Source of the DNA: CAZJOD01 sp964547525
GTDB taxonomy: Bacteria; Bacillota; Clostridia; JAAYHZ01
Assembly: GCA_964547525.1 (NCBI GenBank)
Contig: CAZJOD010000189.1
Coordinates: 1-6,604, forward strand
Length of the DNA stretch: 6,604 nt
Direction: 5' to 3'
This document shows, in pieces, positions 1-6,088 of the stretch. Every line of letters starts with the position of its first letter. Position 1 is the stretch's first letter. The translations under genes and the position numbers were made by a program. The notes under the pieces are model-generated. The model made no database searches. It was not told the origin of the DNA and was given only the letters and a program-made list of their open reading frames with translations.

Positions 1-20
1 ATTTAACACCCATAATATAG

Positions 21-1466
21 TTAAGTAAATTTAAATGAATATAAATCGGCGTCACTCATAGTTATTTCCATAACAACAGGTTCCCCGGATAAAAGATCCG
101 GCACGGCTTCTTTAAATATTACATTTCTGTCAATGGAATCTCCAAATATATCATGAGACTCGATGAAACCGGTTTTACCAATGATTTTTATTTTTAGAAA
201 TCCGGCGGCCGAAGTTTTAAAGTTTATTGATAATTGTTTTCCTTGATAGACAAAAGGTTTTGTGACTAAACTACAAGGCCGGAATAAAGAATTATAAGAT
301 GAAAATCCATCTATTCTTATAGTATATCTTCTAAGTTTTGCAGGCAAACCCGACCAATGGTAATCAAAAACAAACATAGATATTTCATTGGGAGCATAGG
401 GGATATCACTTTGGGTCTCTATCATGCCTACGGCAGGATAACAATCCCCATAAACCCAATTATACTCGGATTCGATTCCGGGAGACATAAAAGCTTCTTC
501 AGTTATATTCCATTTTTTGCCATCACGTGAAGTCATAAATAAACAATCTGTGACTGTCAATCCGTATCTAGGATTCATTTTCATTCTGTCTTTTCGTCTT
601 TGTACACCCGGTAATTGGTCAAAGTTTGGTGTCCATTGTTTTTTCTCAACATAACGGGAAGGAAAACCTAAATACATATGATCGGCTCTGTAATATTGTT
701 GTATAGCGTTTGTATATAGCTCATAATCATCATCATAACCAAAATCTATTCTTACAGGGATAGACCATTCTTTGAAGTCTTTGGATGTCATTCTTCTGAT
801 ATCTCTGATCCCGGACCAATCGGTACCTTTAACAACTTTACCTTTTTTACTATGGTAATCTCGAATATAGCACACATACTCACCCGCATTTGTATCCCAA
901 AAAGCCACATTCAATGTGTCAAAAGTCCCTTTATTGGACATCCGGTGTGATTTATGAAAATTAATTCCGTTTTCGCTTGTAAAACACCATAAATAACGGT
1001 CATTATTGTCAAGACCTATACCTTTATATAATTCGGTCTTAGGACAGTAGGGATTGCTATCTTTAAAAACAAAAAAATTATCAAACCTGGCATGAGTATG
1101 ATCAAGTATTATATTATTTTCTTTTGATCCATCATATTCGCAAAGGCCTAATTTAGGTTTATACCAACTAATTCCATTACAACTATTTGCATAGCATACT
1201 ACAATACCGGTTTCATTCTTGGTCTTTACGTTAGGGTTCTTTGTCTTCCAACCCAAGTAATACATCCTGTAAAAGCCGTCTTCCTTTATTATACTATGGT
1301 AATTACAACCGTCTCCTTCCCAGGGTTCATCATGGTTTAACACAATATCTTTAGGCGTAAGGCTGTGTTTTTTAAATTTTGCGGTAGTCTTGCCGGTATC
1401 GATTAGGAATTCATCCCATAACAATTCACGCCTTTTTCCAATATTGATTATATTCTCCATCGCCAT
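21..1466 (-). CDS. GH32/GH43-like beta-propeller glycoside hydrolase candidate with C-terminal beta-sandwich
   Basis: This 481-residue protein starts with LLWDEFLID (15-23), the usual opening of a poorly described five-bladed propeller group often labelled glycosyl hydrolase family 32-like. Blade-type turns recur: NSCNGISW (94-101), TSENGINF (163-170), TSKDFKEW (227-234) and TSRDGKKW (312-319). Candidate acidic active-site residues are Asp18 or Asp23, Asp203 in the YIRDY segment, and Glu332/Glu334 in ESEYNW; these are guesses from position, not proven. From about residue 381 a beta-sandwich follows (RIDGFSS, then VTKPFVYQGKQLSINF and an AGFLKIKI strand), ending in DADLYSFKF, as in related two-domain proteins. 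There is no signal peptide, so it is probably cytoplasmic. The AGGGGG site (1477-1472) is 5 nt from the ATG at 1466 and 11 nt from a second ATG at 1460; either could be used. It lies 44 bp after the dehydrogenase gene and is probably co-transcribed. The substrate is unknown. Confidence 0.85.
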   Translation of the reverse strand: MAMENIINIGKRRELLWDEFLIDTGKTTAKFKKHSLTPKDIVLNHDEPWEGDGCNYHSIIKEDGFYRMYYLGWKTKNPNVKTKNETGIVVCYANSCNGISWYKPKLGLCEYDGSKENNIILDHTHARFDNFFVFKDSNPYCPKTELYKGIGLDNNDRYLWCFTSENGINFHKSHRMSNKGTFDTLNVAFWDTNAGEYVCYIRDYHSKKGKVVKGTDWSGIRDIRRMTSKDFKEWSIPVRIDFGYDDDYELYTNAIQQYYRADHMYLGFPSRYVEKKQWTPNFDQLPGVQRRKDRMKMNPRYGLTVTDCLFMTSRDGKKWNITEEAFMSPGIESEYNWVYGDCYPAVGMIETQSDIPYAPNEISMFVFDYHWSGLPAKLRRYTIRIDGFSSYNSLFRPCSLVTKPFVYQGKQLSINFKTSAAGFLKIKIIGKTGFIESHDIFGDSIDRNVIFKEAVPDLLSGEPVVMEITMSDADLYSFKFT

Positions 1467-1493
1467 AATATCCCCCTGTGAAAATTTAATAAT

Positions 1494-1507
1494 TTATCAT
1501 GTGATAA
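1494..1507. repeat. Short interrupted palindrome in the dehydrogenase-hydrolase gap
   Basis: TTATCA and TGATAA face each other across 2 bp in the 44-bp gap between the dehydrogenase stop and the Shine-Dalgarno of the beta-propeller gene. It is operator-sized but short and AT-rich, and no promoter hexamers are evident beside it, so its role is uncertain. Confidence 0.3.
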
Positions 1508-1510
1508 GCA

Positions 1511-2506
1511 CTACGGATTCATTAACGATACAGCCAATACAGGATTATCTAAGATACTCTTTTCGTTTTCAATGTATAATCTAATCTTTTTTAGTATATT
1601 GGCAAGACTCATTTCCTGTGACTCAAATGTTACTCCCCCTATATGAGGACTTATCAATAAATTTTCATGTGATGCGGCATATTGTATAAGAGGATGTTTT
1701 GTAATATCATCCATCCACTCCCCGTCAATAACATCAATTCCGGCTGCACTAACACGTCCTTCCTCAAGAGCTTTTACAAAAGCTGTTTCATCAATTATAC
1801 CGCCCCTTGAAGTATTAATTATTACTATACCGGGTTTCATAGCGGCAAAAGCACCCTCATTTATAAGATGTCGGGTTTCATCATTTAAATGAATATGTAT
1901 TGACAGCACATCCGAGCTTTTTAGCAACTCATAAAAACTCACCTGTTGTATTGACGGATCGTTTATCTTTTTAATATCACAAGCTATAATATTCATTCTT
2001 AAAGCTTTAGCATAATCCGCCATGATACTTCCTAACCTTCCATAACCCAAAATACCCATTGTTTTCCCGGAAAGTTGGTGTCCGCGATATCGGTCTCTAG
2101 CCCAGTTCCCATTTATTGCCGCATAATGCCCCCAAGGTAATTTCCGAACCGATCCTATCAGTAATCCCAATGCACATTCGGCTGTTGCAGTGACGCCGTC
2201 TAAAAATTCCCTGTCGTTTTTCATGGAAAATACTTTAATATTTTTTTGTTTTGCATATTCCAAATCTATATGATCAAGACCTGTAGAAGGTGTAAATATT
2301 GCTTTTAAATTTTCAGCCTTGTCAATAAATTCCGAATCCACTTGAATGGTAAGCGTTGCAATATATATATCATAATTTTTTATTTCATTTAAAACCAAAT
2401 CTCTTTGTAAAGGCAGCTCGCATATTTGTACTATATCCCTCATTGATAATAAATCATTTTTAGATTTCTCGGTTTCAGCGGGAAACATGTTTAATACCTT
2501 ATACAT
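1511..2506 (-). CDS. NAD-dependent D-isomer-specific 2-hydroxyacid dehydrogenase
   Basis: This 331-residue cytoplasmic oxidoreductase interconverts a D-2-hydroxy acid and its 2-keto acid with NAD(H). The substrate-binding domain comes first (about 1-105, with the STGLDHIDLEYAKQKNIKV signature at 74-92), then the Rossmann domain with the GxGxxG loop GYGRLG (154-159) followed by an acidic residue, Asp177, which favours NAD over NADP. The catalytic triad is intact: Arg234 in NTSRGGIIDE, Glu263 in IDGEW, and His288 in SPHIGG. Length and motif spacing match phosphoglycerate/glyoxylate/lactate dehydrogenase relatives. The start overlaps the end of the truncated beta-helix gene by 16 bp and has its own AAAGGAG. 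Beside the aldolase, it may reduce or oxidise a keto-acid intermediate or product of sugar-acid breakdown. It lacks the C-terminal ACT domain of some serine-pathway PGDHs, so SerA is unlikely. The substrate is unknown. Confidence 0.93.
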   Translation of the reverse strand: MYKVLNMFPAETEKSKNDLLSMRDIVQICELPLQRDLVLNEIKNYDIYIATLTIQVDSEFIDKAENLKAIFTPSTGLDHIDLEYAKQKNIKVFSMKNDREFLDGVTATAECALGLLIGSVRKLPWGHYAAINGNWARDRYRGHQLSGKTMGILGYGRLGSIMADYAKALRMNIIACDIKKINDPSIQQVSFYELLKSSDVLSIHIHLNDETRHLINEGAFAAMKPGIVIINTSRGGIIDETAFVKALEEGRVSAAGIDVIDGEWMDDITKHPLIQYAASHENLLISPHIGGVTFESQEMSLANILKKIRLYIENEKSILDNPVLAVSLMNP

Positions 2507-2844
2507 AGTTGGTCTCCTTTGGTTTTTCTAAATCCTGTCGTATCTTTTACCGTAACTTTCATTTCCCCGAAATCGGCATCTACAATTAGCTTTAATTTAA
2601 AACCGTCGCTTTTTCGCAATACCGTTTTAGCCCCACTGCCTTGCATGGTTATATTATCTGCCAATCTTACAGGTCCGTGTATTAAAAATGTACCTTCGTT
2701 TAAAAGCACTATACCGTTTGTCTTTCTTAGAGCATCTACGGCAAGTTGAATGGAATCGGAGTCAAAACCTTCGATATCCGCTCCGGCATCTCCAACCTTA
2801 ATTATCTTTTTTATATTTGAAGACAAAACAATTTTACATCCCAT
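2491..2844 (-). pseudogene. Truncated pectate-lyase-like (beta-helix) protein, N-terminal stub only
   Basis: The 117 residues match the beginning of the Pectate_lyase_3-type right-handed beta-helix family: a VGDAGADIEGFDSDSIQLAVDA-like opening (17-37, the usual D-x-G-A...D-D-T/S-x-x-I-Q-x-A-x-D-A), then G-x-x-x-L-x-x-G-T-F-L-I-x-G-P-V-R-L (44-61) and NITMQGSGAKTVL (64-76). Family members usually run to 350-600 residues, and the coils that bear the active site are absent here. No continuation appears in any frame downstream, because the DNA becomes an intact dehydrogenase gene; this points to a deletion rather than a frameshift. The last 16 bp, including the TAA stop, overlap that gene. The start is well formed (GAGGAG 6 nt before the ATG) and there is no signal peptide. 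The stub is probably translated but unlikely to be catalytic. An alternative is a small stand-alone protein kept for translational coupling. Confidence 0.75.
2511..2519 (-). promoter_or_regulatory. Shine-Dalgarno of the dehydrogenase gene inside the beta-helix stub
   Basis: An AAAGGAG sequence lies about 7 nt before the dehydrogenase ATG at 2506 and is read in the stub's frame as part of its Gly-Asp-Gln codons. This fixes the dehydrogenase start and means ribosomes finishing the stub at 2491 pass over the next start, which favours translational coupling. Confidence 0.7.
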
Positions 2845-2886
2845 TAATTTCTCCTCGCTTTTTAACTTACGGCGTTTTCTTAAGCC

Positions 2887-3648
2887 TCATAAAACACGTT
2901 CCAATACTTGACGACAATTTTTCGATCCGTTAGCAAGCAAAAATGTGTCACCTGTACCAATAATTAATTGATAGCCTAAATCAACAGCGATTTTTACCAA
3001 GTCCGGTGAAGTAGCGACAGTACCCGCTATTTTTCCCGCGTTTTTCGCTGTTTCAGCCAGTTTTTTCATTTCTTTTTCAAAATGCTTAGGCTTACGTAGT
3101 TCGTCCATATTCATATTATCCTGCATAGCCATATCATCCGGACTAAAAAATATAACGTCAATACCTTGAACATTTGCAATTTCATCAACATTCATAAGTC
3201 CTTCTTTGGTTTCTATCTGAGCAATAATAATTGTATCACTGTTAGCTGTATGTGAATAACCTCTTCCGTATAAATCTATCAACCTACGTGCTCCGTAACT
3301 TCTTTGTCCTACAGGTGGAAACTTTGAGGCTTTTACAATTAATTCGGCTTCTTCGGCGGTATTTACCATGGGAACCATTACTCCGCTCGCACCCGTATCA
3401 AGTGCAAGTCCTATAAATCCGTAATCATGATTAGGTACACGTATAACCGACGGTACTTTTATGTAATCACACGCTCTAACACAAGCTAATATCGAATTAT
3501 ATTCGAATTGACCATGTTGTGCATCTATCCAAACCCAATCCCAGTCTGCACCTATACGCTCTATGACACCTGGTACCGGATACATTATATTTATCCCCAA
3601 TTTTATTTCACCATTTTTTATTTGTTTAGAAAATTCATTAAAAACCAT
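2887..3648 (-). CDS. HpcH/HpaI-family class II aldolase (2-keto-3-deoxy acid aldolase)
   Basis: This 253-residue protein matches the full length of the HpaI/KDR aldolase family, metal-dependent TIM-barrel enzymes that reversibly split 2-keto-3-deoxy acids into pyruvate and an aldehyde. The key sites are in register: the IDAQHGQ segment places the catalytic base at His45; Arg70 sits in VIRVP; GVMVPMVNTAEEAE (89-102) is the classic family motif; and the metal ligands are Glu146 (in AQIET) and Asp172 (in SPDD), spaced 26 apart as in HpaI. It is cytoplasmic. The ATG at 3648 has AGGAAG 6 nt upstream. Next to a D-2-hydroxyacid dehydrogenase and glycan-cleaving enzymes, it likely handles a keto-deoxy sugar acid from imported glycan; 2-keto-3-deoxy-L-rhamnonate or -glucarate are examples from the family. 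The exact substrate cannot be read from sequence. Confidence 0.92.
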   Translation of the reverse strand: MVFNEFSKQIKNGEIKLGINIMYPVPGVIERIGADWDWVWIDAQHGQFEYNSILACVRACDYIKVPSVIRVPNHDYGFIGLALDTGASGVMVPMVNTAEEAELIVKASKFPPVGQRSYGARRLIDLYGRGYSHTANSDTIIIAQIETKEGLMNVDEIANVQGIDVIFFSPDDMAMQDNMNMDELRKPKHFEKEMKKLAETAKNAGKIAGTVATSPDLVKIAVDLGYQLIIGTGDTFLLANGSKNCRQVLERVL

Positions 3649-3660
3649 AATTTACTTCCT

Positions 3661-3705
3661 TTACATATGTAAATTTATATATATTTTTCAATATTCTTTA
3701 TTCAA
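3661..3705 (-). promoter_or_regulatory. AT-rich gap before the aldolase gene: possible promoter with a 12-bp palindrome
   Basis: The 81-bp gap between the sialidase-like gene and the aldolase gene is very AT-rich. On the minus strand TTGAAT (3705-3700) is followed after 16 nt by TATATA (3683-3678). A perfect palindrome, TTACATATGTAA (3661-3672), would sit at the predicted start point and directly before the AAAGGAAG ribosome binding site (3662-3655). This could be an internal promoter with an operator, but in sequence this AT-rich such matches arise easily. Confidence 0.25.
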
Positions 3706-3729
3706 TAATATCATATATACAAATCAGAG

Positions 3730-4839
3730 TTAATTATTATATGTCAACCGAAAATACCGTACTGTACCGATTGCCTCATCTGTCTCCCAAAATACTCCAT
3801 ATATATCATCATCCGGCATCTTGATCATATGAGGAGTACCAAATCTTAATTTGGTCCAATTCTTTAGCAATTGACTTCCTCCGGAATCAATCTTGCCGGA
3901 TTCATAACCCCATATCGGTATTTGTGTTTCATTTCTCCAACTATGTCCGTCCAAAGCGGACACAACAGCCCACAGACCCGGTTTATCCATCCTTCTATAA
4001 ACCGACAATATTTTACCATCGTCCAGTTGTAACGGGGTAAGTGTTTGTCCGAAGAGTCCGGTTGATGCAGGATTTGAAAATGTTTTCCCACCATCGTCAC
4101 TTATAGCATATTGATTCGGAAGATCAACTCCGTTTTTTTGATCATAACCCCATGCCACAGCCAGAAGTCTTCCGTCACGTAATTGTAAAATCTTAGATTC
4201 CCAATATATAATATTGTTTTGGGGATCGACCATAACATCAAAATATTCATCCCATGTATATCCCGAATCATAGGATACAAGAGCTATCATTTTCAGTCCA
4301 TACGGATGAGAACCATCCCAATTCCGCCAAATTGACGTAGGAATAATCCATCTACCATCTCTTAGTACTGTCACAGGACAACACATTTCGTACGGAACCT
4401 TCATAGGTGTATTGATTATTTTAGGCTTATTCCATGTTTTTGCTCCGTCTTTGGACCTTACTATCATCAAATCCATTTCGTTATAACCTTTGGTCTGTGG
4501 ATTATTAGGTCCGTAGTTTTCCCTTGTTCGTTTATTCCCTATCAGAAAAGCAATAACTTCTCCATTTATAAACGACAACCTTCCTTCATATGAAACGGAT
4601 TCACTTTCATTTCTTGGGAATATAGGTTCTTCAAGATTCCAAGATTTTCCTCCGTCAGTTGAACGAGCCAAGTTGATGTGTAAATTTACAGCTTGGAAAG
4701 CTTCCCCTAACTGAAATGAGGTAAGCAGTTCACCGTTAGGAAGAATAACGATAGACGGTTTGTACGCATGTATACTTCTGATGTTAGGATACGGATTTCT
4801 ATATACAATACCCGTATTCTCACAAGTCAACTTTGACAT
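3730..4839 (-). CDS. Sialidase-like (BNR/Asp-box) beta-propeller protein, probable cytoplasmic glycan-active enzyme
   Basis: This 369-residue protein has five Asp-box repeats of the SxDxGxxW type, at residues 60-67 (STDGGKSW), 129-136 (SKDGAKTW), 189-196 (SYDSGYTW), 247-254 (SDDGGKTF) and a looser one at 294-301. Their spacing, with intervening LxDGR/LPNGE turns, fits a six-bladed sialidase-fold propeller. There is no signal peptide, so the protein should act in the cytoplasm on imported oligosaccharide. The N-terminal R-I-P motif of true sialidases is not seen; the matching place reads YKPSI (27-31), so sialic acid hydrolysis is doubtful. Many BNR proteins in polysaccharide loci act on other sugars or as lyases. 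The start is well supported by AGGAGG 8 nt before the ATG. The gene lies between the transporter genes and the aldolase. The fold call is strong; the reaction is unknown. Confidence 0.88.
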   Translation of the reverse strand: MSKLTCENTGIVYRNPYPNIRSIHAYKPSIVILPNGELLTSFQLGEAFQAVNLHINLARSTDGGKSWNLEEPIFPRNESESVSYEGRLSFINGEVIAFLIGNKRTRENYGPNNPQTKGYNEMDLMIVRSKDGAKTWNKPKIINTPMKVPYEMCCPVTVLRDGRWIIPTSIWRNWDGSHPYGLKMIALVSYDSGYTWDEYFDVMVDPQNNIIYWESKILQLRDGRLLAVAWGYDQKNGVDLPNQYAISDDGGKTFSNPASTGLFGQTLTPLQLDDGKILSVYRRMDKPGLWAVVSALDGHSWRNETQIPIWGYESGKIDSGGSQLLKNWTKLRFGTPHMIKMPDDDIYGVFWETDEAIGTVRYFRLTYNN

Positions 4840-4857
4840 TAATCATTCCTCCTAATT

Positions 4858-4905
4858 TATTAATGATTTTACTGTAATAAAGTCTGTGAAGTAGAATCAT
4901 TAATA
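4858..4905. repeat. Long inverted repeat in the leader of the sialidase-like gene
   Basis: Two 16-bp arms at 4858-4873 and 4890-4905 are reverse complements with one mismatch (T4869 against G4894); the outer 11 bp are perfect (TATTAATGATT/AATCATTAATA). The spacer is 16 bp, and the arm centres are about 32 bp apart, close to three helical turns. The repeat ends 4 bp upstream of the AGGAGG Shine-Dalgarno (4853-4848). No T run follows on the minus strand, so a terminator is unlikely. It could be an operator for a regulator of the catabolic half of the operon, or an RNA hairpin that affects translation. Weak promoter-like hexamers lie just upstream (TTGTGT-N17-TAGCAT). Confidence 0.6.
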
Positions 4906-4971
4906 CAATTGTAATTTTTTATGCTAATTTTTCTTTATGTTAAACACAAATTCTTAACCTTTATTTCCCAT

Positions 4972-5949
4972 TTAACCTTTTGATCCGGTATGCTGTATTC
5001 CTTCCACAAACTTCTTTTGTACAAAAAGATACAGGATTATTAAAGGTAATAAACACAAAATTGCTCCCGCTGAAGCTACAGCTTGATTATTCATAGTTGC
5101 ATCCACAGCAAATTCGTCGGTGGTTCTTGCAATCATAGAATAAAGTGTAGGAAGCTCTTGTGGCATAATCCTTACTTTTACACTCTTTAAGTACATTCTG
5201 GGCTCAAGATAATCGTTCCAATGAAAAACCAATGACAGTATAGAAACAACCAAGATAGCCGACCTTGAGGTAGGTAGTATAACGCTAAAAAATGTCCTTA
5301 TAAAACCGCATCCGTCTATATATGCCGCTTCTTCCAATTCTACAGGCATATTGAGAAAGAACTGCCTGAATATAAAGATATATAAACCTCCCTTTAAACC
5401 GTATCCGAATATAATGGGCACTAATATGGGTTTCATTGTATCATACCATTTAAATACATTGCTATATAAAATAAATACGGGAATCATCATGATTTGTAAA
5501 GGAATAATCATGGCTAAAACAAGTAATCCGAAAAATAATTTGCTACCTTTGAACTTAAATCTTGCAAATCCGTAACCTATTAAAGAACCTATGATCACAT
5601 GAATGAATGTCGCCATTGTAGTTAAATAAAGGGAATTCCATAACGTTATTTTTCCGTTTAGTCTGGCGAATGCAATAGCATAATTATCTATTTTTATACC
5701 TCTTATAGGTATCCATTTAACGGTAAAATCAGATAAATCGGCCAATGTTTTAACCGAGTCCGTAAGAATGAATAAAAACGGATAAATGTATACAAACGCC
5801 ATTGATATTAATAATAGGTAGGTAAAGAATCTAAGTATAATTTTTTTCCATGTCTGTACGGTTTTTAATTTTTCCCATGCGGAAATCTTATGAAAGCTAG
5901 CCATATTTATCATTTGCTCTTTGTTTTTGTTTAGACGTTTTTCTTTCAT
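4972..5949 (-). CDS. Carbohydrate ABC transporter permease, MalG/LplC (YtcP) type
   Basis: This 325-residue inner-membrane protein is one of the two channel-forming subunits of a CUT1-type sugar importer. About six membrane segments are visible, near residues 41-63, 105-128, 138-163, 174-197, 230-247 and 292-311. The cytoplasmic EAA loop that docks on the ATPase is clear at 207-226 (EAA, then G213 and the closing ILP). The C-terminal QKKFVEGIQHTGSKG is the usual ending of this subunit. Residues 1-38 form a charged cytoplasmic tail. The ATG at 5949 is preceded by an AAGG/AGGG purine stretch at about 10 nt; Met13 and Met16 are less likely starts. It follows the binding-protein gene after 139 bp. 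The LplB-type partner permease should lie upstream of the window, and the ATPase is not in the window; a shared MsmK-like ATPase is common for these systems. Confidence 0.95.
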   Translation of the reverse strand: MKEKRLNKNKEQMINMASFHKISAWEKLKTVQTWKKIILRFFTYLLLISMAFVYIYPFLFILTDSVKTLADLSDFTVKWIPIRGIKIDNYAIAFARLNGKITLWNSLYLTTMATFIHVIIGSLIGYGFARFKFKGSKLFFGLLVLAMIIPLQIMMIPVFILYSNVFKWYDTMKPILVPIIFGYGLKGGLYIFIFRQFFLNMPVELEEAAYIDGCGFIRTFFSVILPTSRSAILVVSILSLVFHWNDYLEPRMYLKSVKVRIMPQELPTLYSMIARTTDEFAVDATMNNQAVASAGAILCLLPLIILYLFVQKKFVEGIQHTGSKG

Positions 5950-6010
5950 ATGTATCTATCCCTTGCCTTTATTTTTATAACAAACCCACACGTGACAACA
6001 ATTCGGAAAA

Positions 6011-6052
6011 CACGCTAACCTCGCTGGTATATTATACCAAAAGGTTAGCGTG
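6011..6052 (-). terminator. Two-part hairpin after the binding-protein gene; possible attenuating terminator
   Basis: A perfect 11-bp inverted repeat (CACGCTAACCT at 6052-6042 on the minus strand, AGGTTAGCGTG at 6021-6011) encloses a second stem (TGGTAT/ATACCA, plus-strand 6025-6039) with a 3-nt loop and a small 2x3 internal loop. In the direction of transcription the outer stem is followed at once by TTTT (6010-6007) and then CC, so the U-tract is short. It begins 36 nt after the binding-protein stop. A leaky terminator here would keep binding-protein mRNA above permease mRNA, a common arrangement in such operons. The same DNA also contains promoter-like hexamers, so an operator role is a serious alternative. 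Confidence 0.5.
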
Positions 6053-6061
6053 GTATGTCAA
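6031..6061 (-). promoter_or_regulatory. Candidate sigma-A-type promoter upstream of the permease gene
   Basis: On the minus strand a perfect TTGACA (6061-6056) is followed by a perfect TATAAT (6036-6031). The spacer is 19 nt, two longer than ideal, which weakens the call. Transcription would start near 6024, about 75 nt before the permease ATG. One arm of the 11-bp inverted repeat lies in the spacer and the other just downstream of the predicted start point, so a dimeric regulator bound to the arms could block this promoter. A second, weaker pair is TTGTTG (6001-5996) and TATAAA (5979-5974) with a 16-nt spacer. Confidence 0.4.
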
Positions 6062-6088
6062 TTGGTTGTGCTCAAAATATTATAAGTG

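Noticed and set aside
1390..1584. 64-codon plus-strand open frame spanning the dehydrogenase-hydrolase junction
   Set aside because: It has a hydrophobic stretch, but it covers the ends of two real genes on the other strand and has no evident Shine-Dalgarno.
2519..2749. 76-codon plus-strand open frame opposite the beta-helix stub
   Set aside because: It is antisense to a recognisable protein-coding sequence, and no ribosome site or family resemblance is seen.
2491..2844. Frameshift as the cause of the short beta-helix gene
   Set aside because: Downstream DNA in all frames shows only the intact dehydrogenase, with its own N-terminal domain complete, so no beta-helix continuation exists to be rejoined.
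3864..4100. 78-codon minus-strand open frame inside the sialidase-like gene
   Set aside because: It lies wholly within the strongly supported propeller gene in another frame and resembles no known family.
4954..4980. Direct repeat TTAACCTTT at 4954-4962 and 4972-4980
   Set aside because: Only 9 bp long; one copy includes the permease stop codon, and the AT-rich context makes chance likely.
5351..5575. 74-codon plus-strand open frame opposite the permease gene
   Set aside because: It is the complement of well-conserved membrane-segment and pre-EAA-loop codons and has no independent support.
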